From Otatea glauca (lineage: Eukaryota; Streptophyta; Magnoliopsida; Poales; Poaceae): a stretch of DNA of 64,000 nucleotides. The position numbers and the translations under genes are program-made. Of the stretch, positions 10,508 through 22,089 are shown piece after piece (the first letter of the stretch is position 1; each line of letters begins with the position of its first letter). Below the pieces are notes generated by a model. That model searched no databases, was not told the origin of the DNA, and saw only the letters and a program-made list of their open reading frames with translations. The stretch covers positions 7,989,760 through 8,053,759 of the forward strand of contig CM070727.1 of NCBI GenBank assembly GCA_036346275.1, given 5' to 3'.

Positions 10508-13500
10508 ATGGCGCCGGCGCTGAGCAGGAGCCTGGGGGCGTCGTCGGTGGCGGCGCTGCGGCCGGGCCCGTCGCGGGGGCCGCTGCGGGGCGCGCTCTTG
10601 CCGCAGGGGAGGGGCGGGGTGAGGTGCACGAGAGGGGTGAGGTGGGAGGTGGGGAGGAGGGGGAGGCTGGTCGGGGTGAGGTGCGACGCCGCCGTCGCCG
10701 AGAAGCCCGCCGGGGAGGAGGAGGCGGCCGGCGAGAAGTTCGAGTACCAGGCCGAGGTGGGTGGAGGAGTCGGAATTCTTGCACCATTTGGTCGAATCTT
10801 GGATCGGTGTACAGTTTGGGCGAAAGGGTCTTCTTTCGCGATTAGTCGGTGTGAAAAAAATGTTCCGTTCTGTCGTGGCAATTTTGTGCTTCCATAACAG
10901 AGCAAAAAAATTACAAGAACTGTTGATGATCGTAGATTTTATAGTTCGAGGTTTGCGTGTTTACACGATGTATTCGTTGTCCTTCAGGTTAGCCGCTTGT
11001 TGGATTTGATTGTTCATAGCTTGTACAGCCACAAGGAAGTATTTCTCCGTGAACTTGTAAGGTTAGCCTCCTACTTAAACTCGACATTTATAATTGAATT
11101 ATTTATCGTTATTCCCAAATAAGAATTGCTTTCCGCAACTGCAGTGCCACAATATCTGATCCTGACACATTTTCTATTTTGCCTCAGTAATGCAAGTGAT
11201 GCATTGGATAAGCTGAGATTTCTCAGTGTAACTGATCCCTCAGTGCTGGCTGATGGTGGCGAGCTGGAAATTAGGATTAAACCTGACCCAGAGGCTGGCA
11301 CAATCACTGTCACGTTAGTAGTTCTTCTTGTGTAGCTACTTACCATATTATGATATTAATCATCAATTGTGATGTACATCATTATTCAGTTTCATTGCTT
11401 TGGATCTTACAGTGATACTGGCATTGGGATGACCAAAGATGAACTCAAAGACTGCCTTGGAACTATTGCGCAGAGTGGCACCTCAAAATTTTTGAAGGCT
11501 CTGAAGGTGCACCTTTTTTTCTTTCCTATAATGATCTCATTTGTTTCATGGTTGACTTGATGTTAATTTCTCTGCTTTTTTCAGGAGAACAAAGATCTTG
11601 GTGCAGATAATGGACTTATTGGTCAATTTGGTGTGGGCTTTTATTCGGCTTTTCTTGTTGCAGAAAAGGTATGGAATATCTCGGATGGTATCACCATGGT
11701 AGATGAATCCTCCATGCTTTGCAAGAACTTGTCATTTCAAATTATTCTTGCATTTGTTTGCGAGGGAAATTATTCTTACATTTGATTTGCAAGCCAAAAA
11801 TGTTTCTCTAACTTGAAGTTACTCCATTGACTTGCAGGTTGTGGTGTCCACTAAGAGTCCAAAGGCAGATAAACAGTACATATGGGAAGCTGTGGCTGAC
11901 AGCAGCTCGTACATTATCAAGGAAGAGACTGATCCTGAGAAAATGCTGACACGTGGAACACAAATTACTCTGTTTTTAAAAGTGAGAAGCTTACATTGAT
12001 ATTTATTATACAACCTCCACCGCCTCTATCAATTCTTAACATCTTTTTTTGTTCCTGTAGGATGATGATAAGTATGAATTTGCTGACCCTGCGAGGATTC
12101 AAGGTCTAGTTAAGAACTACTCACAATTTGTTTCGTTCCCCATATATACATGGCAGGAGAAATCAAGAACAGTTGAGGTAGGATTCTGATTATGCTTTAT
12201 TCTAATCCTCCTAATTATCACTGCAATTTATATTTATTTCTTTTCCTCTTCTTTGTGCTTGTTACATCCTCTAAATAGGTTGAAGAAGAGGAAGAGTCGA
12301 AAGAAGGTGAAGAGGCAACGGAGGTTTGTTTTATGTGCATTTGATTGCCATTTTGTTCCAATTGACTCTTTTTTATCTGACATATTTCCTGTTTTGTTAT
12401 AGGGTGAAAAGAAGAAAAAGAAGAAAACTATCACTGAGAAGTACTGGGACTGGGAATTGGCTAATGAAACGAAGCCCATTTGGGTAAGCTGACACCCAAT
12501 TTATTGTTACCATGGCCTGCCATTGGTGCTTGCAGTGCAATTGTCATGCTAAATATGTTGTATTATCTTCCATAACCACGTTTACAGATCTGGGTTTCAA
12601 TTGGCTATTGAAAGAAACAGAAGTTGAATTCAAGTTTCTTCCATGCAGATGAGAAATCCTAAGGAAGTCGAGAAAACCGAGTATAATGAATTCTACAAGA
12701 AGACATTCAATGAGTTTTTGGATCCTCTAGCCTATACACACTTCACAACAGAGGTGCGTGGACTTGTCAAACTTTACTTTTGTTATGTTCATACACATTA
12801 AACATTTTGACAAAACTTATGTTCTAAACAGGGTGAGGTGGAATTCAGGAGTGTTCTCTACATTCCAGGAATGGCACCTCTTAGCAATGAGGAGATAATG
12901 AATCCTAAGACCAAAAATATCCGATTGTATGTCAAGAGAGTCTTCATATCGGATGACTTTGATGGCGAGCTGGTATGCTTCCACAATTTTTTATTATTGC
13001 CTTCACCTTACAGTTAAAGACATGGTTCTTCAGTTACTATGGTAATAATGTTGAATGAATTGCTGAATTTAGCGTTCTCTCTGCAGTTCCCCAGATACTT
13101 GAGCTTTGTAAAAGGTGTAGTTGACTCGAATGATCTTCCTCTCAATGTTTCTCGTGAGATTCTTCAAGAAAGTCGTATTGTAAGTTATGGAAAAACATTT
13201 GTGATTTAATGTACAGTGGATTACCAGACTCTTCGGTCATTGATGTTTGGAAACAATGGTTGACATCCTTATGTTTCAGGTCAGGATCATGCGCAAGAGA
13301 CTTGTTAGGAAGACATTTGATATGATTCAGGAGATTGCTGAGAAGGATGACAAAGAGGTAAGAGTCAGAACTTTTTTTTCTTCCCCAGCTGTTGACATAT
13401 TGGGCTTGTTTTGACACTTGGTGTGGTTCATTCTGTAGGACTACAAGAAATTCTGGGAGAGCTTTGGCAAGTTCATGAAACTTGGTTGCATTGAGGACAC

Positions 13501-14868
13501 AGGAAATCAGAAGCGTCTTGCTCCTTTGTTGCGGTTCCATTCTTCCAAAAATGAGACAGATTTAATAAGTCTTGATCAGTATGTAGAGGACATGCCTGAC
13601 AGCCAGAAGGCAATCTATTATATTGCTACAGATAGTCTTCAGAGTGCAAAGACTGCTCCATTTTTAGAAAAGCTGGTTCAGAAAGACATTGAAGTATGAG
13701 CACATCGTATTATTGATCAAGGAATTGATTTTCTCATGGCTACAGTTCTATCTCACAGTGGCACTCTTATTTTTTAGGTTCTCTACCTTATCGAGCCGAT
13801 TGACGAGGTAGCAATTCAGAATTTACAGACATACAAAGAGAAAAAATTTGTTGATATCAGCAAAGAAGACCTAGAATTGGGTAAGGAAATCCTTCAAAAA
13901 ATTATATGACTGGTTATAAACACTTGGCAAATTTTTTTGCATGACACTAGCATATGTTGGCTGTTACAGGTGATGAAGATGAGGACAAGGAAAAGGAAAG
14001 CAAGCAGGAATACACTCTTCTTTGTGACTGGATAAAGCAACAGCTTGGTGACAAAGTTGCCAAGGTCCAAATCTCAAAGCGACTCAGCTCTTCGCCATGT
14101 GTTCTCGTATCTGGCAAGTTTGGTTGGTCAGCCAACATGGAGAGGTAGCATGATGGTTCAGATCTCATACAAACAGAACATTAGCTAAAAACTGTACAAT
14201 TGTTTCTCTAATACGTGTTTGTTCAATTTGGTAGGCTCATGAAAGCACAAACACTTGGTGACACATCAAGCTTGGAGTTCATGAGAGGGAGAAGAATCTT
14301 TGAAATCAATCCCGACCACCCTATCATCAAGGACTTGAGTGTAAGATAACTGCAATCTGTTGTTACAAATTGCACATAATTTGTTATATCATGCTACATA
14401 CCCATATTTTGATATACAACATTGATTCTTATGCCGTGACCCTTAAGATATCAACCAATCACTCATGTGTATATCGCAAACAAATACAGGCTGCTTGCAA
14501 AAACGAGCCTGAAAGTACTGAAGCCAAGCAGGCAGTTGAGTTGTTGTACGAGACTGCCCTGATCTCCAGTGGATATACTGTAAGTACAGAAATGTATGCT
14601 TGTTCATGGCCTATGATGATAAATATGATTTGTAATCTCATAATTGTTCACTTGGATTGTCCAGCCTGACAGTCCAGCAGAGTTGGGAGGCAAGATCTAC
14701 GAGATGATGACAATCGCCCTTGGCGGGAGATGGGGTAGGTGGGTCACCGAGGAGGCTGAAGCAACCACCAGCGAGACCAACATTAAGGCGGACTCTTCTG
14801 AAGGTGTCGCGACGGAGGTTGTTGAACCCTCTGAAGTGAGGATAGAGAGTGATCCATGGAAGGATTAG
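10508..14868 (+). CDS. Plastid-targeted HSP90 chaperone (HSP90.5 type), 19 exons
   Basis: Exons by consensus sites and frame: 10508-10756, 10988-11061, 11188-11313, 11413-11506, 11585-11668, 11838-11981, 12061-12177, 12279-12323, 12403-12483, 12649-12753, 12832-12972, 13087-13179, 13280-13357, 13439-13693, 13778-13880, 13970-14144, 14235-14340, 14490-14579 and 14665-14868. They join without a break to 787 aa. Exon 1 gives an Arg/Ser/Gly/Pro-rich N-terminus of about 60-75 residues, typical of a chloroplast transit peptide. The GHKL ATPase domain follows with NASDALDKLRF, DTGIGM, GQFGVGFYSAFLV and GTQITLFLK. The charged linker is a Glu/Lys run (exons 8-9), then the middle domain with LPLNVSREILQ, and the dimerisation domain. 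There is no cytosolic MEEVD and no ER KDEL end; the C-terminus is SDPWKD, as in plastid forms. The family folds imported proteins and works with stromal cpHSP70 in import and chloroplast biogenesis. All introns are GT-AG. Confidence 0.97.
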
Positions 14869-15700
14869 TGAGTTTTGTAGGCATCCCTTTTATTCCTTGG
14901 AAATGTATGTGCCAAATAGAAGTATACACCAGAGCCAGATCTATGATAAGGGAGCACGCCTCAGTAAGAATATTGGGTTTGTCATAAATCTTGTTCGGGT
15001 TGCCACGAGGCTAAATTTTGTAGGGATCTACTTATAAACGTTTAATGAACATGTCTTATTTATATTTCATGGAATGAAATTGGTTTTGGTTAAAATCATC
15101 ATTAAACAAGTCAGGTTACACCCCAGAGCAGATTGGTCATGGCCTCTGTCAAAGTCCGAACATCACCTGGAAACGTCAATGATAAATCAAGAATTCGTCT
15201 ACACTAATCAACAATTCATTTATATGTTCGTTGATAACAACATTGATACCATGAAGTATTGTTGGCGGAATAGCACGGGGTTATCTGACTTCGTTGCCTC
15301 GTATATTTCTACGCATGAAAAGTATATGGCTCCTACGTCCGATATGAACGATTCCTATCTATGCCTGATTCCATGCCCTACCACTGCCACACAAGTCATC
15401 TCATCTCACGCTGCTCATCCTTCAGCACTTGCGTTTGAGGAAAGCATTGCGTCGTGACCGGAGCTCGAGTAGAGTTTTCCCTTTCCGTGGAGAGGTCCGA
15501 ACGAATCTAAGATGAAAATAGAGGTAGGGCTCCTATGTCGAAGTTCTAACTCAACATAAGCATACTAATGATACATCTACTGATCTATTGTCAACCAAAT
15601 TCCAAATTCATACATATTAAATCAAGAATTAGTCTGGCTCTCGTGTCCTCATCCTAGCGATCAATACGAAGCTGAGAGGCTCCTCGTCCTCGGTCGCTCC
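14869..15700 (+). other. HSP90 3' UTR and downstream DNA
   Basis: The 3' UTR probably ends around 15050-15080, where T-rich tracts and TTTATATTTCATGG occur; no exact poly(A) site was fixed. An open frame at 15074-15457 has no recognisable motif and is probably chance. Confidence 0.35.
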
Positions 15701-15845
15701 TCCTTGCCGATCGCCTCGGTTCCTATCTGGGCTCTGACGATGCGCGTTCGGCCGTCAGCTGGATGGAGTGAACCTCGGTTCCTCTCTGGGCTATGGAGAT
15801 GCGTGTTTGGTCACCGGCTAGATGGCGCTCTGAGCTGTCGATTCC

Positions 15846-15975
15846 TCTCCTTTGGTGATGCACGTTCCGCCCAGCTCCCGACAATGCGTGTTCCGCCCGG
15901 CGCTCCAGCTGGCGATGCGCATTCCGCCTGGCGCTCCTCAGGCGATGCGCGTTCCGCCCGGCGCTCTAAGCGGCC
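15846..15975. repeat. GC-rich minisatellite, unit about 25 bp
   Basis: Variants of GATGCGCGTTCCGCCCGGCG recur about five times (near 15856, 15885, 15912, 15943, and more diverged before that). Two related larger units with GGTTCCTCTCTGGGC lie just upstream (15718-15800). Open frames crossing it are a by-product of the repeat. Confidence 0.65.
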
Positions 15976-15999
15976 GATAACTCTTCTGGGCCTCTACCG

Positions 16000-17516
16000 C
16001 CTATCGACTACCTGCCCTGACCTTGGTGCACGCCTGGCGCCCTCGACTTCGGGTCTCCGGCGCCCGTTGGTGTCGGCGTGCCGCGGCGAGTTCTCGCGAA
16101 TTGGCCACCCGCCGCGTGATCACGCCCTCCCATTCGTCTGTCGTCCGCGATCGTCCGTACGTCAGTCTGCCGCCTGCGAGACGACGCCGACACTTTTTAT
16201 CTCTCGGACTCCTGGTGCTGCGCTACAGTAAAGGATGCCGAATACTGTACCAAATGAAAGTCCATGAGAGTAAGGGAGCCCTTGACTAATTTTGATGGCT
16301 CACTTGCCTGGCAGTATTGTTTTCTACTTTTCTTCTTACATCTTTCTCCCAGTTGCCAGTTTCTAAACCTGCCGATTTGCCGCCATGGTGCCACATCTTT
16401 GCTTCTTTCTGGCGTTGGGGATACTGGGGGAGGGGAGGTTCGACTGGCCGGAGGTGGGGCTGGCGCCTCAATCAGCCCCAATGGTGGATTTGCCCCTGGG
16501 TCCGAGTACGTTGGACTTATCATCGCCATGGTCAGATCTTGCCGGATTTGATGTCGTCCAGGCCACAGGAGATGGTGACGAGTAGTGAGTAGTGCCATTC
16601 TCACACTGCTAGATTCGAGCCACGGTAATAGGGTGGCGAGTAGTGCTAGTCTCTTCTATGCTTATCTCAAATGTTGATATTGGTAAGTCGAGTTGTTGTA
16701 GCAGTTGTTTTCGAATATTATAGCATAAGATATCATAAGTTGCATATGTTTCAATGGTCTCTTTTTTGTCACAACAAAGTTAATTTTTGTTGCAATAGGT
16801 TCTTGTATTTATTGCCCTAATAATTCAAATTTGTTGCATTTTTTTTTGTTAATTTTTTGTTTGTTGTATCTACAATAAAATATTTGTTGCAAGCTTAAGA
16901 ACTAATTGTTGGGCTTCTAGGATTTTTTATTGCACTAGATCTCATCCTCATCTATTCATCCACGAAGCGTATGCGTATGCCTCCCAATCCTTATTCTTCA
17001 AGCTCTTTGTTCTTCTTGATCATTGAGCACCCCCTATAATTCTCTCTAGCAATAAAGACATGTTATGTAATCTCAAGTTTGGTGCTTCCTCTTTCTTTTG
17101 TAAGGTCGACGATTAAATCATTGACAATGGGCGTGACCATGGGGAAACGCCAATATCTCAAAGCCCGAGGATCACGCGACCATCGCGAACTTCTGAGACG
17201 AAAAGAATTGTTTCGACCTCGCTAGCTAACTACTCAAACCTCGACATGGACTCATGTCTTACCATGCTTGGGGCAGGATGATTCCTCGTCGGAATCATCT
17301 AAGCGCCGCCGCCGCCACACGGAAGCACATCAGTGTACTCTTCGTCATTTCCGTCCACCTCGGCGTTGTGTTCACCTTGTCGTGGATGGAGGAAACCCTA
17401 ACCATAGTTGACCGTGGTATTGGGGAGGAGGTGCTGGGTTGAGGTGCATGTTAGATCGGGGAGGATGACGCGCGGGGGGTTCTTGTAAATTGTTCAGTGT
17501 GAGAGGTGAGGGGAAA
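16000..17516. other. Gene-free stretch, no element defined
   Basis: Short overlapping ORFs on both strands (16000-16600) show no known domain. From 16730 to 16930 the sequence is rich in TTGTTGCA words, seen in several plant repeats, but I could not find paired ends. Nothing else is recognised. Confidence 0.35.
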
Positions 17517-18254
17517 GGGTGAAATGGCAGAAGTTGGATGGGTATGATTATTTTGAGGTTAACTTTAAAAAAATAAATTTAAGATTATCTTTTTATGATG
17601 CATGTGTCGTCTTCTCTATCTATCTCTCCGACTCTTTTTCCTACTCACTTCCCCCACCTCCTTCCCTCTCTAACACAAAAATTTAAAATTAGAGCATTTA
17701 ATCTTTAAAAATTTCAAATAGAAAGTGTCAAGTAAAAAAAATTCAACTCAAAATTTAAATCGAAAATTTTCAATTTAGAAAGTTTCCACTCAGAAAGTTT
17801 CAACACGAAAAGTTTCAACTCGAAAAGTCTCAAATAAAAATGTTTCAACTCATAAAATTTTCGATTCAAAACTTTTTGGTTCGAAAAGTTTTGATTAAAA
17901 AAACTTTTGGTTTGAATGTTCCGATTTAAAATTCAAGTCAAAAAATTTCAACCAAAAAATTTAAATCGAAAAGTTTCAACTCGAAAAAAATTAAATCAAA
18001 ACAATTCAAATAGAAAGTTTCACCTCGAAAAAAAATTAAAATTGAAAAATTTTCGACTCTGGAAAATTTAAATTAAAAAACTTTCAGATTTAATTAAAAA
18101 AGCAAAAAAAAAACATGGAAAGGTAACGTACATACAAAAACAGTTAATATAACATGCAGGCCTGGCAGCATCCTTCCTCTCTCCCAGCCACGAGCGTATC
18201 GACGGGCGACCGTAAATTATACATTCCGGGGTGAAATGGCAGAAGTGGGATGGG
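17517..18254. repeat. AT-rich tandem array bounded by near-identical 26-bp direct repeats
   Basis: A 26-bp word (GGGTGAAATGGCAGAAG...GATGGG) at 17517-17542 recurs with one mismatch at 18229-18254. Between them, about 17690-18090 is a degenerate array of a roughly 20-bp unit (GAAAGTTTCAACTCGAAAA and its inversions). No coding potential. Confidence 0.6.
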
Positions 18255-18329
18255 CAAGCTACCATCTTTGATCGCGCCAACTCATATCTCTTTCTCATCT
18301 GGTGGCCACGGTTTGGTTTTTACATATGT

Positions 18330-18339
18330 TCACCAATTA
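18330..18339 (+). repeat. Left 10-bp target-site duplication of Mutator-like element 1
   Basis: TCACCAATTA lies immediately before the left terminal inverted repeat and recurs exactly at 25616-25625 after the right one. The 10-bp length fits Mutator-like insertions (8-11 bp). Confidence 0.88.
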
Positions 18340-18440
18340 GGATTTTTTATTTAATATTTATTTTTATTTCTTTTTTCAAAAATAGGCGGCGGAGTGAAAA
18401 AATCGCATTTTTGGGCGCCTGTCGCCCCAGCACTGGGCGA
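18340..18440 (+). repeat. Left terminal inverted repeat of MULE-1
   Basis: Begins GGATTTTTTATTTAATATTT, then TTTTTTCAAAA, GGAGTGAAAAAAT and GGGCGCCTGTCGCCCCAG. It aligns to the reverse complement of 25510-25615. At the inner end, CCTGTCGCCC and GGGCGACAGG form a 10-bp stem (18417-18443) with a short loop. Confidence 0.88.
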
Positions 18441-18689
18441 CAGGTCCACGCCCCAACGGCTCTTAAGGCCACAAACAGCCAGCTAATCGCAGCCATCCAC
18501 CTGTCCCGTGCTCGCTCGGCTGAGGCAGGCAGCCGAGACAGAAGAAGAAGAGAAGAAGAGGAAGAAGAAAAGGAAGAAGAAGAGAAGAAGAGAAAGAAGA
18601 AGAGGGGGAAAAAAGTCGATTCGTCGATTCTGCGAAGGTATATTTACAAATTTTTTTATGATTGTTTAGTTATGTAGAAGTTAAATATA

Positions 18690-19510
18690 CCATTTATTAT
18701 TTAGAAATTTTAGGATTTTATAGTGTTTAGAAAATTTTGTAGGACTGTGTGGTATTTAGAATTTTAATGTAGCATTTAATATTTAGAAATTTATTGTAGT
18801 GTTTAGAAAATTTAGGATTGTGTAGCGTTTAGAATTTTTCGGATAGTCTTGTTTAGAAATTTAATGTCGCAGTTCATATTTAGAATTTTAATGTAATTTT
18901 AGTTTTAGAAATTTGAGATTGTATAGTATTTAGTACGTTACAAATTTAATGTGGTATTAGAAATTTATTGTACTGTTTAGAAAATTTAGGATTGTATAGC
19001 GTTTAGAATTTTTCGAATAGTGTTGTTTAGAAATTTAATGTCATGATTTATATTTAGAACTTTAATGTAGTATTTAGTTTTTAGAAATTTCAGGATTGTA
19101 TAGTATTTAGTACGTTACAAATTTAATGTAGTATTAGAAATCTATTATAGTGTTTAGAAAATTTAGGATTGTGTAGCGTTTAGAATTTTTCGGATAGTGT
19201 TGTTTAGAAATTTAATGTCGCAGTTCATATTTAGAACTTTAGTGTAGTATTTAGTTTTTAGAAATTTCAGGATTGTATAGTATTTAGTACACGACAAATT
19301 TAATGTAGTATTAGAAATCTATTATATTGTTTATAAAATTTAGGATTGTGTAGCATTTAGAATTTCTCGGATAGTGTTGTTTAGAAATTTAATGTCGCAG
19401 TTCATATTTAGAACTTTAGTGTAGTATTTAGTTTTTAGAAATTTCAGAATTGTATAGTATTTAGTACGCTACAAATTTAATGTAGTATTCAGTATATAGA
19501 AATTGAATAC
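18690..19510 (+). repeat. Subterminal tandem repeat of MULE-1, unit about 177 bp
   Basis: The word GTTTAGAAAATTTAGGATTG recurs at 18801, 18975, 19152 and (with changes) 19329, spacing 174-177 bases. Each is followed by GTTTAGAATTT, TTGTTTAGAAATTTAATGTC and ATTTAGTTTTTAGAAATTTC. Partial copies lie at both ends. The matching region of MULE-2 (34790-35280) has related words but no such array. Confidence 0.8.
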
Positions 19511-19716
19511 AGTGAAAATAGTAGACAATATTTACAAATTTAATTTGGTAGGGTTAATGTAATGTGGCACAAATATAATGTTAGGCCATATGGTAGGCAA
19601 GTCGAATTACTTATTTATAGTCGAATCACTTATTTATAGTCGTATTTTGTAGTACGATCAATGTACGTTTCGTATATTGTATTTTAGAGTAATATTTTTC
19701 CCTCGGACGTTGCAGC

Positions 19717-22060
19717 ATGTCGGAGTAATTGTATTTCCAAATATTTTATGGAGATGGGAGATAGCACAGGGGGCGGATGGGGTGGATTTATCATCATTTT
19801 CAAGAGTCGTACGGGGCATATGTAGACCGAGCGATAGGATATACGGGGGTTTGTTGGAGTGGATGTCTCGGATGTTCAGTTTAGATGCCTAGACTGTTCG
19901 GTTGCGGGTCAGAGCACTAGTGAACCGTGCGCAAGACTGTTTTTACGGAGAGTTGATTCCTATTGACTCGACATCAACATGAAGGAGTTATGTTGGTTTT
20001 GCCATAGAGCGGGGTTGGCCGCTCATGTTATTGGTACAGTGCTACCCAGTAGCTTCATCGGTGTCGCAAGTTCGTGATGTCGGGATGGACATTACAGGGG
20101 AGGGAACGTCAAATGTAGAAGGATGCAAAGAGGAAGGTGGCGAGGAGCCCGAAGACGAGGAGCACGAGACTGGCGATGGCGAAGGGATCGGGGTGCAGAG
20201 GAGAGTGGTGGAGGCGTGAGGGCCGAGGGGTGGCCGACGAGGGGGAGGAGGTGGAGGACATAGTTGACCTGATGGAAGAGGAGGACCGTGCGGATGAGGA
20301 AGTCCCAGATGGTGAGCACTTCGACAAGGAGGACACGCTCCTGAGGTGCCTATCCCTGGTGCGTGGACCAATTACAGTTTCGAAGACCTAACAATGAATG
20401 AAGGGAACATTGATGCATGGGAGTATCGTGAGAACGAGGTGACGGAGGGGGCCATATATAAAGACAAGGAGGTTGTGATGGATGCGGTGAAGTACTGGGC
20501 AATGTCTCTCCGGCGGCAATTCAGGGTAGTGAAGTCCAGCAAGGAGTACGACGTGAAGTGCGTAGTTGATTCGTGCCCATAGCGGGTGCATGCGTACAAG
20601 GGGAAGTGGAAGGACTACTGGAAATGCTCCATAGTGATGGAACACAATTACGTGCTGGAAGAAGCGGAGCAGGGACACCGCAATCTGTCGTCCACTTGGG
20701 TGGCAAATGTGTTTTATGGTCGGATCATGGACAATCCGCTTTGCAGCCTCGATCTATTATCACGGCCGTGGAGGAGAGGTTTGAACAAGATTAGCTACGG
20801 AAGGCATGGAGAGCGAAAAGGACGACTCTGGAAATGCGGTTGGGGCGTACAAGGCTTCCTACGAGAATATTCCCCCTGCTGAGGGCAATAGCGCGTAGGA
20901 ACCCGGTACATCCGTCGACCTTGCGGAGTTTCTGCGGGTGGTGTGTGCGCGGTAAGTGGGTCTTCGGCGTGCATTCTTCGTCTGGCGCATGCATAAATGC
21001 GTTAAACCTTTGTCGCCGGTCATTTGCATAGACGGCACATTCCTCACGGGAAGTACAAGGACCAGATTCTAACTGCGATCGCGGTGGACGCCAACAACCA
21101 GGTTCTACCGGTTGCATTGGCCTTCGTGGAGGGGGAAAACACGGAGAGCTGTTACTGGTTTTTTGAAAGAGTGAAGCTGGCAGTTGTTCTGGACATGCCT
21201 AATGTTTGTGTCATCCATGACCGCCATGCAGGGCTGCTAAGGGCGATCGTGGATATGCAACAAGGGTCCGCCGTCGTGGGAGCAGCAAAGTGGTCGGACC
21301 TGAAGAGCAGGTGGTGCATGAGGCATATGGGTGCCAATTTTTTTCGTCAGTTCTGGAACAAGGAGCTTATGAACATGTTCAAGTGGCTATACAAACAGAA
21401 CCAACGGAGGAAGTTCGACGCGCTTTGGAGGACGTTGGATGAACTAACGAAGAAGCAGTCAATAAATCCAAGAGATACCGCTAGTTCATCAAGGAACCCG
21501 ATGGTGTACCATGAGTAAGGAGAGAACCCCACAGCCTTGTATGCGCTCCCGACAGACGCCCCAAACATTCGGCGTAGGCCGGGGACCAGCATAAAGAGTT
21601 TCACTGATTGGATACGGCACGCGCCTTTGGAGAAATTGTCCCTTCTGCATGACGAGGGCGGCTCGCGTTACGGAATCATGATAACGAACCTGGCGAAGAT
21701 TTACAACTGGGTAATGAAAGGCACCAGATGCCTTCCGCTGGTGGGTATAGTTGAAGGTGTCTTACTAGGGACACAAAGATATTTCATTGAGCGATACAAG
21801 AGCTCCGCAGCATGTATGTCGGACAATCGACTGTCGTACTCAACGGTTGTATCTACGTACATGTCCAAGAAAACAAGAAAGGCGCAGACACATCGGGTGA
21901 CAGGAGAGTGGCGTGGGCGGAGATACCACGTGCACTGCGGTGACTGAGGTCGCAGGGGTGCCCACTGGGAGTGGACTTCCCATCTGTGCATACTCCGAGC
22001 AGCTGACTGCGAGTGCTCCTGCCAGAAACCACGCCTGCTGCACTCGTATCTTTTTTTCCC
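19717..22060 (+). pseudogene. MURA-type transposase of MULE-1, disrupted
   Basis: The start matches the ATG of MULE-2 at 35341 (MSEKLYFQ), but codon 4 here is TAA (19726-19728). N-terminal features include LLEWMSRMF, STSTWRSYV and an acidic linker. Next come the MuDR-type domain (IYKDKEVVMDAVKYWAMS...FRVVKSSKEYDVKCV, 20440-20580) and the catalytic domain, with DGTFLTG near 21032, TAIAVDANNQVLPVALAFVEGENTE... (split below 20 residues in each copy) and VCVIHDRHAGLL near 21210. The start of a SWIM-type zinc finger (DCECSC) is at about 22005-22025, where an internal deletion begins. In-frame stops at 20580-20582 (TAG) and 21516-21518 (TAA) are sense codons TGG and CAA in MULE-2. At least one frameshift lies near 21040. 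The enzyme would cut and join element ends; it looks inactive. Confidence 0.88.
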
Positions 22061-22089
22061 ACTTACGCACTTCAATAACCTCCGCCATT

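Noticed and set aside
16000..16604. Several overlapping ORFs as a gene downstream of HSP90
   Set aside because: No domain, no splice logic, both strands equally open.
18690..19510. CRISPR-like array
   Set aside because: Units are about 177 bp with no short repeat/unique spacer structure, and the DNA is plant nuclear; it is a subterminal tandem repeat of a transposon.
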